From a virus, in the IMG/VR virus record IMGVR_UViG_3300034521_000108, positions 1 through 29,209 of that record: DNA of 29,209 nucleotides; one strand, given 5' to 3'. The notes beneath the pieces were generated by a model. That model ran no database searches, had not been told where the DNA came from, and saw only the letters and a list, made by a program, of their open reading frames with translations. Made by a program: the position numbers and the translations under genes. This document shows positions 1 through 4,908 of this stretch, piece by piece; the stretch's first letter is position 1; each line of letters starts with the position of its first letter.

Positions 1-81
1 AAAGTGCAGCACAAAGGCGAAGCCCGTCGTGCAACAACTTCAGTCAAAGACGCCAACTTCGTCGAAGCAGAAGAAGAGTAG
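1..81 (+). CDS. raiA: RaiA (YfiA), C-terminal end only
   Basis: The first 26 codons read in frame 1 and stop at TAG 79-81. They match the C-terminal tail of the ribosome hibernation factor RaiA/YfiA: a QHKGEARR segment, then TSVKDANFVE and a run of glutamates. RaiA binds the 30S subunit in stationary phase and reduces translation; the body of the protein lies left of the window. This is host sequence, not phage. In enteric bacteria raiA is followed directly by pheL-pheA, and pheL is found at the other end of this window, so the two host ends are the split halves of one locus. Identification rests on recognising the tail sequence and on the pheL partner. Confidence 0.9.
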   Translation, partial: KVQHKGEARRATTSVKDANFVEAEEE

Positions 82-104
82 TCCCTTACATTGAGTGTAT
101 CGCC

Positions 105-126
105 AACGCGCCTTCGGGCGCGTTTT
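105..126. other. attL core
   Basis: The left copy of the crossover repeat matches 29078-29099 at 21 of 22 positions (G at 110 against A at 29083). It lies 23 bases after the raiA stop. The core coincides with the raiA terminator hairpin, an attachment target that leaves the host gene and its transcript end intact. Confidence 0.88.
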
Positions 127-130
127 ATTT
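105..130 (+). terminator. raiA intrinsic terminator
   Basis: AACGCGCC (105-112), a TTCG tetraloop (113-116) and GGCGCGTT (117-124) form a perfect 8-bp stem with a very stable loop, followed by TTATTT. It ends raiA transcription. In the prophage state its right arm and T-tract may come partly from phage DNA, because the crossover lies inside the hairpin. Confidence 0.88.
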
Positions 131-170
131 CACTGTAGCATACTGAAATAAAAGGATTTATTTCTTACGA

Positions 171-192
171 TGTCCACATATCGACCACATCG
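171..192. promoter_or_regulatory. Candidate integrase arm-type sites, attL side
   Basis: TGTCCACATA lies at 171-180 and a second CCACAT follows 11 bp later (185-190). TGTCCACATA occurs again at 28970-28979 beside attR, also with a second TGTCCA copy 11 bp on. The reverse complement TGTGGACA resembles, from memory, the arm-type recognition sequence of P2 integrase. Position outside the core on both sides fits P and P' arms. Assignment is by inference from symmetry and family knowledge. Confidence 0.55.
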
Positions 193-197
193 ACAAC

Positions 198-223
198 AAA
201 AAACCCCGAATCCGGGGTTTTTT
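198..223. terminator. Bidirectional intrinsic terminator
   Basis: AAAAAACCCCG (198-208), loop AATC, then CGGGGTTTTTT (213-223) make a perfect 11-bp stem that works in both directions. It lies between the arm sites and the accessory gene, and would insulate host and attachment DNA from phage transcription. On the minus strand it begins directly after the stop codon of the small ORF 223-444. Confidence 0.8.
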
Positions 224-444
224 CATGAGTCATTTTTACCGTCGGTAACACCGCGTGTGCTTTTTTTAGGTGCCGTGATAACTGAACAAATATCAGCCAA
301 AACCTTTTTGTCTTCGGGTTTGTCCGTGTATCGGACAAAAATATATCCCTGAGAAAACAACACCCGAAAAGCCTTTTTAATCAGTAACGAGAAGAGCACA
401 ACTTTTGAGTAAGGAGTTTTTCCAGACATGATCAATAAAAGCAT
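223..444 (-). CDS. Small ORF of unknown function (weak call)
   Basis: This is a 73-codon frame with a well-placed Shine-Dalgarno (GGAG at 455-452, seven bases before ATG 444) and a stop that abuts the terminator at 198-223. The product starts with a hydrophobic stretch (MLLLIMSG) and is otherwise basic and polar (GYIFVRYTDKPEDKKVLADI). I recognise no family. It overlaps the start of the opposite-strand gene at 428 by 17 bases, so both cannot be freely expressed at once. It could be an antisense partner or a chance frame; the signals at both ends are the only reason to list it. Confidence 0.25.
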   Translation of the reverse strand: MLLLIMSGKTPYSKVVLFSLLIKKAFRVLFSQGYIFVRYTDKPEDKKVLADICSVITAPKKSTRGVTDGKNDS

Positions 445-754
445 TAACTATCTCCATATAGCTGGCAGTGGACTTACTATTGATAAGTTCGGTGATGAAC
501 TGAACTCTCACGATATCAAATACCATCGCTCTCCACGGTGCTTTTCCCCAGGAACAGTAGAATTTGTCGAGATTGCGACACCAATAGCAACAAGCGTTCT
601 AAGTTTGATTGCAGGGATTATTGTCGCACGGTTCCAGAACAGAAAAATTCGCGTAAAGCTAAAAAATCATCCGCATGTGGAAGAAATTGAAGTTGGTTCT
701 CTGAGTGACTTCAAAAACGTCATGAAGGAAATTGACGAAATGTATCTCGACTGA
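428..754 (+). CDS. Small membrane-anchored protein with EACC1-like architecture
   Basis: The 108-residue protein has three parts: an N-terminal soluble segment (about 1-50: IAGSGLTIDKFGDELNSHD), a single hydrophobic helix (about 52-67: ATPIATSVLSLIAGIIV), and a basic RNRK-type junction followed by a short beta-rich tail (KIRVKLKNHPHVEEIEVGS) and a final acidic helix. This order, soluble alpha/beta piece, TM helix, basic turn, 'R-V-K-L...V-E-I' strands and an 'FKNVMKEI' helix, is that of effector-associated constant component 1 (EACC1) proteins found next to effectors in NTP-dependent conflict systems. The likeness is by pattern, not alignment. SD GGAG at 413-416 is 11 bases from ATG 428. No effector gene lies beside it. 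Its place between attL and the end of the late operon is where P2-like phages carry lysogenic-conversion or exclusion genes. Confidence 0.65.
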   Translation: MINKSINYLHIAGSGLTIDKFGDELNSHDIKYHRSPRCFSPGTVEFVEIATPIATSVLSLIAGIIVARFQNRKIRVKLKNHPHVEEIEVGSLSDFKNVMKEIDEMYLD

Positions 755-800
755 ATGTTAAGAATGATGGTGAGGCGCTTAGCCAAATCTGGATCGCTCG

Positions 801-1083
801 TCGGAAAACCGTCACAACCATCACACCTATTAAAATCACACCTTAACCATATGATTATTATTAATAAATATTGTGACGGTAAAACCATCACAAAACGTAA
901 CGTAAACCGTCACATCCAATAAATTCAGTAAGTTATAAAACAGAGTTGTGATGATTTAAAACCGTCACACTGTGATGCTGTTGTGATAGTTTTGTGATGG
1001 TTTTCAATACGCTAATTTACTTATATATATCATATAGATAGATACTATGTTTAAATCTTGTGACGTTTGTGACGGTTTTCCGA
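801..1083. repeat. Iteron array inside a perfect 17-bp inverted repeat; candidate origin
   Basis: The unit is TGTGACGGTTTT or its variant TGTGATGGTTTT. Copies pointing left (AAAACCGTCACA type) are at 805-816, 818-825 (partial), 832-840 (partial), 881-892, 903-914 and 958-969. Copies pointing right are at 872-880 (partial), 947-958, 971-978 (partial), 982-993, 993-1004, 1059-1065 (partial) and 1068-1079. The outermost copies extend to a perfect inverted repeat, TCGGAAAACCGTCACAA at 801-817 and its complement at 1067-1083. An AT-rich stretch (about 1009-1058) lies between the last clusters. Such iterons plus AT-rich DNA suggest a replication origin or crr-like element for a P4-alpha-like primase-helicase; the phage encodes such an enzyme. 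An operator array is the alternative. No ORF is convincing here. Confidence 0.7.
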
Positions 1084-1375
1084 TGGTCCCCCTAAATTTT
1101 TGAAAAAATCAGAATCGGTCAGAAATCACCCTGATTTGTTGGTAGTTTTGTATATCCATCTGTTAGTGACTTGAACACTGGAGCATGTACGTTAGTGCAG
1201 GTATGGCGATGCTTCAGGCTGTGCAAGGTATTTCAGTTCTGCATTTCACTGCCATTCCGCGTCAGAGCACGCCAGCTAAGACCTGGACACTTTCCCCCAA
1301 TTAACTGATCTCGCTGCGGCCATTACGTAAAAAGTCACGTAATCCGTGATGAACCCGCGCCACATCTGCGGTTGG
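1084..1375. other. Non-coding stretch, no clear gene
   Basis: I see no convincing gene in these 292 bases. They hold a 33-codon plus-strand frame without a Shine-Dalgarno (1203-1304) and, on the minus strand, an open frame ending at TAG 1276-1278 that could be a C-terminal extension of the neighbouring Icd-like ORF in another frame. Confidence 0.5.
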
Positions 1376-1645
1376 TCAGTCTGGTATCTGCAGTGCCCAA
1401 GGCATCCAACTGAAATCCACTGAAATCATTTGCACAGCGTGCAATTGCTGTTTTTCGCCATGCCCCCAGCGCTGGCGCGGTCTGGCGATATGAATTGCAT
1501 AAAATCCCAGTTGCAAAAAATTCTCAACACGAAAAGCGCAGGCGGGTGCGGTGTAGCGCGGTTTCCGTGACGTTTCCGCTTCCGCCGCAATGGGCTGGCA
1601 AACTTCGTCAGCGCCTCGCTGTGACGTTGTTATGTATTCAGGCAA
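1376..1645 (-). CDS. Icd-like host cell division inhibitor family protein
   Basis: The frame encodes about 89 residues from a TTG at 1645, with no ATG available after the upstream stop at 1676. The central block (TSRKPRYTAPACAFRVENFL, then IHIARPRQRWGHGEKQQLHA) is the signature I know from phage proteins annotated as Icd-like, after phage P1 Icd, an inhibitor of host division. Function here is by family name only. The gene lies between the iteron array and the late-operon terminator and points the same way as the late operon, but is separated from it by that terminator. Odd features: a TTG or other non-ATG start, and a TGA followed at once by a 33-codon open extension in the +1 frame (to 1276). 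It may be a decayed copy, or the true protein may be longer. Confidence 0.5.
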   Translation of the reverse strand: MPEYITTSQRGADEVCQPIAAEAETSRKPRYTAPACAFRVENFLQLGFYAIHIARPRQRWGHGEKQQLHAVQMISVDFSWMPWALQIPD

Positions 1646-1696
1646 GTCTTTAAGTGCTGGGGATAATGCGCAGCTCTACGTGGCGTAGAGAGGTAA

Positions 1697-1720
1697 AAAA
1701 GCCCACATCCGTGGGCTTAG
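1697..1720 (-). terminator. Late operon terminator
   Basis: AAGCCCAC (1699-1706), loop ATCC and GTGGGCTT (1711-1718) form a perfect 8-bp stem. Read on the minus strand, it is followed by a run of T (complement of 1695-1700). It starts three bases after the stop of the last late gene (1723) and ends the long right-to-left late transcript. Confidence 0.85.
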
Positions 1721-1722
1721 AG

Positions 1723-3420
1723 TCAGGCGATAATACCCTGATATTTTGTTCGTGTGGCGCCAGCTTTTGTGGCCGTGCCGGTGAATGCTCCCGCGTTCGT
1801 TGGTGTGCCGGTTGACGGATGGGAATGTGAGGCGCAGGTCGTCGCCAGTTCGGCCAGCAGATCGATGGTATCGAGCATCATCTGCAGGGTATTGACCCCC
1901 TCGCTACCGATATGGACAGTCGGCCCCATGATTTGCTGACCACCGGCTGCAACCGTTTTGCGCAGGCCCGCAATCTTCTCGCTCAGTGCTGCAGCCTGCA
2001 CATCGATGTTGCCAGTGACGGTGAGCGACTTATTACCGCCGATTTCAGTTGTGGCATCCTGTCCCACATGAGCCACATAATTGGCCTGGGTACCGACCGC
2101 ATAATCACCGGTACATCCATGCTGGATAGCACCGGCCAGCAGCTTCGCCGGCCCCATCACCTTTGTTGTATCACCGGCATGGATGGTGGTTTCACGCTGC
2201 GTGATGGTCCGCGTTTCGGTATCCGCTTTCACTTCACGGTGCATAGAGCTTTCAGCGATAGTTTGATCCGTTGTGCGCTGCATGTGCCCTTCCACTGTCA
2301 CGCGGCTGGCCACGCCTTCGCGCTGCTGCTGCAGCTGCTCGCCGGGTTTGACATCAGGCAGGCTGGTACCGTCTGGCAATGTCTGCCGAATGAACGGCTT
2401 ATCCGGACGTCCGTCCATGAATGCCACTTCAACCAGAGTACCGACCGGCGGGAACTGAAACTGACCACTGTCGTGACCGGCCATAGGTACCGGCACAGGC
2501 ACCGCCTTATACACCGGCGTATCCGGTACCGGATTACCATCTGCGTCCTGCAGCTGCAGGTCAACGGCATAACGCGGCCGGAATTCGTTGGCAATATTGC
2601 CACTGCTCACCGGTTCGCTGTGGGCGATAACCACAGCACGGCGGGGTACATGTAAACCGCCGGCCAGCTCAGGGAACGCATTCTCCATCTGGCGACGTAT
2701 AAGCGGCTTGCTGAGGGGATTGCCACTGGCATCAAGCGGTGTCCAGGTCAGCAACATATCGTCGTTCATCAGTCGAACCATGGTAATGCGCTGACCGTTC
2801 ACCATCGCACCCGGTCGCAGCGTCGGTACCATCGGGATAGTCATGCTGTCGCTGGCGGCCGTGGCCTGATTAAATTCATGCGGGATAGTGACAGGTTTTC
2901 CGGCCAGCAGACTGTGCGAATAGCTACCGGTGAACATATTACCGTCCGGCAGCTGGTACCAGACATAATCCGGTATGCTAAAAGCGCGGCCAAGGCTGGC
3001 CAGCAACTGCCAGCCAGTACCCGCATGCGTAAAATGGGCTATGGGTTTATCGGTGTAATCGACACCAGAGGGAAGTGTGAACGTCAGCCCCGAGTGACCG
3101 CCCAGCCAGTCAGTGACAATACGCAGCGTGGGGTGTTGAAATGAACAGGGAACCTGCCTGTCCAGTGTGCCGACCAGCTCACGAACAAACAGTTTTACAC
3201 TGCCGTTCTCCGCTGGCTGCGACCGTTCCACATACCCAGTAAACCAACGGTACATCATTTCGGGATAGCCGATATCAAGACGCACCAGTTTGCCTGTGTA
3301 ATCCTCTTCAGTGACCGCTGTAATAAAACCACGGCCTCCGGATGACAGTTCCAGTACCAGATTGCTGTCCACCAGGGGGATTTCGTTTCCGGAGAGATAC
3401 AGACGTTTAACCGGGCGCAT
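1723..3420 (-). CDS. Baseplate hub-spike fusion protein (gpD/gpV, VgrG-like)
   Basis: The 565-residue protein joins two roles that P2 splits between gpD (hub) and gpV (spike). Residues about 1-270 are hub-like (FITAVTEEDYTGKLVRLDIG near the start, then TLRIVTDWLGGHSG). About 300-370 form an OB-fold-like segment ending in FQFPPVGTLVEVAFMDGRPD, as in VgrG and T4 gp5. About 390-510 is a polar repetitive stalk expected to trimerise as a beta-helix (TETRTITQRETTIHAGDTTKV). The tip carries HSH (532-534), the histidine pattern that binds metal at P2-type spike apices. It should pierce the outer membrane. Its start overlaps the upstream stop (TGATG), and it is the last late gene, followed by the terminator. 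Confidence 0.8.
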   Translation of the reverse strand: MRPVKRLYLSGNEIPLVDSNLVLELSSGGRGFITAVTEEDYTGKLVRLDIGYPEMMYRWFTGYVERSQPAENGSVKLFVRELVGTLDRQVPCSFQHPTLRIVTDWLGGHSGLTFTLPSGVDYTDKPIAHFTHAGTGWQLLASLGRAFSIPDYVWYQLPDGNMFTGSYSHSLLAGKPVTIPHEFNQATAASDSMTIPMVPTLRPGAMVNGQRITMVRLMNDDMLLTWTPLDASGNPLSKPLIRRQMENAFPELAGGLHVPRRAVVIAHSEPVSSGNIANEFRPRYAVDLQLQDADGNPVPDTPVYKAVPVPVPMAGHDSGQFQFPPVGTLVEVAFMDGRPDKPFIRQTLPDGTSLPDVKPGEQLQQQREGVASRVTVEGHMQRTTDQTIAESSMHREVKADTETRTITQRETTIHAGDTTKVMGPAKLLAGAIQHGCTGDYAVGTQANYVAHVGQDATTEIGGNKSLTVTGNIDVQAAALSEKIAGLRKTVAAGGQQIMGPTVHIGSEGVNTLQMMLDTIDLLAELATTCASHSHPSTGTPTNAGAFTGTATKAGATRTKYQGIIA

Positions 3421-3980
3421 CAGTCCACCACCTTACCCAATGAGTCATTGACAGGCTTCAGCACTGTTTTTTCAAACCACGTCAGCTGCTGATCGGATTC
3501 TTTCGCGCCGGCTGTTGCCCCACCGTCTGATGATGAACCGCCCTGTTTTGCTGCAGCAGAACCGTTACGGGCATCATTACGCGCCTGTCGTTTCTCCGGC
3601 ACACTGTGTTTTTCACGTAACGTGAACTGGACTGCCCATGCCATCTTTCCATCCTGCTCTGCAGCCTCGAGCTTTCCGGCAAAGACCACCTGGCGAATCC
3701 CCACTACATTGGCCGTCAGGTTGGCCACACGCCATGTTTTCATCGCCCCGCCGCTGGTTGTTGTACTGGCCATCGTTGCCAGGCGGGTCAGCGTTTTATC
3801 GTCCCTGAAAGGAATAAGACCGCTAACCTGCAACTCTTTGGCTTTAATACCCTGCTCTGCATGGGTGGTGCTCGATGTCTGACCGCTCTGGTCTTTATCC
3901 TGGTATTGCATGCCGAGCGTAATGCGCAGATTTTTCATGATAATGGCTTCGCCATCGAGCGCGAGAATGATGTTAGCCAA
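3420..3980 (-). CDS. Distal tail / baseplate protein of HP1-type phages
   Basis: 186 residues. The N-terminal half (LDGEAIIMKNLRITLGMQYQ) has the 'induce a field with LDG..I' pattern typical of small tail-end proteins; the C-terminal half has a low-complexity linker (about 135-162, rich in A, G, S) and ends in a short helix (TWFEKTVLKPVNDSLGKVVD). It sits between the hub-spike gene and another tail protein and overlaps both, so a baseplate or hub-chaperone role is likely. The exact function is unknown to me. Confidence 0.55.
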   Translation of the reverse strand: MANIILALDGEAIIMKNLRITLGMQYQDKDQSGQTSSTTHAEQGIKAKELQVSGLIPFRDDKTLTRLATMASTTTSGGAMKTWRVANLTANVVGIRQVVFAGKLEAAEQDGKMAWAVQFTLREKHSVPEKRQARNDARNGSAAAKQGGSSSDGGATAGAKESDQQLTWFEKTVLKPVNDSLGKVVD

Positions 3981-4674
3981 TCATTGCCTCCAGTGCGCTG
4001 AGATCACTTCCTGTGAAAAGAATGGCTGCAGTATGTACCGCATCCGGATGGGGGATATTTTTTACCAGCTCCACAACCGTAGTCGTCGCCGGCCCTGTCA
4101 TATTGAAAAACCAGACTTTAGCCGATTTCGCCTGCAGTTCCGTCACCCCGCTTGCGATGTCTGCCAGTGCGGCCGTTCGCTCCTGAAGAAAGCCCGCCAG
4201 CCCGGTGGTGATCGAACTCACGCTGGCAGCTGCGGCCGCTTCAAGTTTTGCAGCCTCTACACGCGCAGCATTCAGTGCCTGCCGTGTCGTTTCCGTTGCA
4301 ACGGTAATCGGGGAAGGTAATGAAGAACGCACATCAGGCAGCAGCATTTTCACCTGTTCCAGTTCACCAAACGACTGTGCCAGCCGGCGCACCTGTTTCA
4401 GCTCCGGCATGGGCAGCACTGAAGCGACGGAATCAAGGGATGAAAGCAAATCGCTGTGCGTGTTTTCACACAGCATCATGATGATATTGTGTGAGCCGGC
4501 CCCTTTCTCCAGCAGGCGTTTACCCAGATAAGAAACAGCATTTAACGGGCTGAGATACCCCCCTGACTGGGTATGCTGCCCGAGCTCCGGCACCCAGGGG
4601 TGGGCAGGAATAACACTGCAGGATAGTGAGGATAATTGCGCCGGAATACGCAGTGTTCCCTGCTGCCAGCTCAT
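3973..4674 (-). CDS. Phage tail protein, function unknown
   Basis: 233 residues in the distal tail cluster, overlapping the next gene by eight bases and sharing a TAATG with the fibre assembly gene upstream. The middle (about 125-175) is an alanine-rich helical, probably coiled-coil segment (NAARVEAAKLEAAAAASV), flanked by globular ends. No catalytic motif or membrane segment is evident. By position it corresponds to one of the last tail genes of HP1-type phages, possibly a hub-associated or injection protein. The assignment is by context only. Confidence 0.5.
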   Translation of the reverse strand: MSWQQGTLRIPAQLSSLSCSVIPAHPWVPELGQHTQSGGYLSPLNAVSYLGKRLLEKGAGSHNIIMMLCENTHSDLLSSLDSVASVLPMPELKQVRRLAQSFGELEQVKMLLPDVRSSLPSPITVATETTRQALNAARVEAAKLEAAAAASVSSITTGLAGFLQERTAALADIASGVTELQAKSAKVWFFNMTGPATTTVVELVKNIPHPDAVHTAAILFTGSDLSALEAMIG

Positions 4675-4907
4675 TATGATTGCTCCGGTAATTCAGTGTC
4701 AGGTACCGCAGAATTCCCGGTCAGTACTGGCTTACCATTCCTTGCAACGATGACGGTTTTCCCTGATTCCTGTCCTGCCATTAGCTGGGAATAAAGCTCA
4801 GGAGCAATTTTTATTGCATCATCAGGCCAGGTTCCTGCTCTTTCATACAATGTCTGTAATGCTTCTGCGTAAAAAGCATTATTCGCTGCGCTGTAAAAAT
4901 AGTTCAT
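4674..4907 (-). CDS. Short tail fibre assembly protein (Tfa-like)
   Basis: The product from ATG 4907 has 77 residues: MNYFYSAANNAFYAEAL followed by AGTWPDDAIKI. That YFYSA...FY...GTWPDDA pattern is the N-terminal domain of tail fibre assembly chaperones (P2 gpG, lambda Tfa), which help fold the fibre tip. Family members are usually 130-200 residues; the C-terminal part is missing here, though the frame ends cleanly and overlaps the next gene, so this is a naturally short form or an old truncation. It starts one base after the fibre stop, so it is likely coupled to it. The longer upstream reading (from 5183) overlaps the fibre gene and is not used. Confidence 0.75.
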   Translation of the reverse strand: MNYFYSAANNAFYAEALQTLYERAGTWPDDAIKIAPELYSQLMAGQESGKTVIVARNGKPVLTGNSAVPDTELPEQS

Positions 4908-4908
4908 A

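Noticed and set aside
801-1083. CRISPR array
   Set aside because: Repeats are short, occur in both orientations with irregular spacing, and no spacer pattern or cas gene is present.
1203-1304. 33-codon plus-strand frame (starts MAMLQAVQGIS)
   Set aside because: No Shine-Dalgarno, no family likeness, and it overlaps the possible Icd-like extension on the other strand.
1912-2655. 247-codon open frame on the plus strand
   Set aside because: Antisense to the hub-spike gene; composition is that of a shadow frame.
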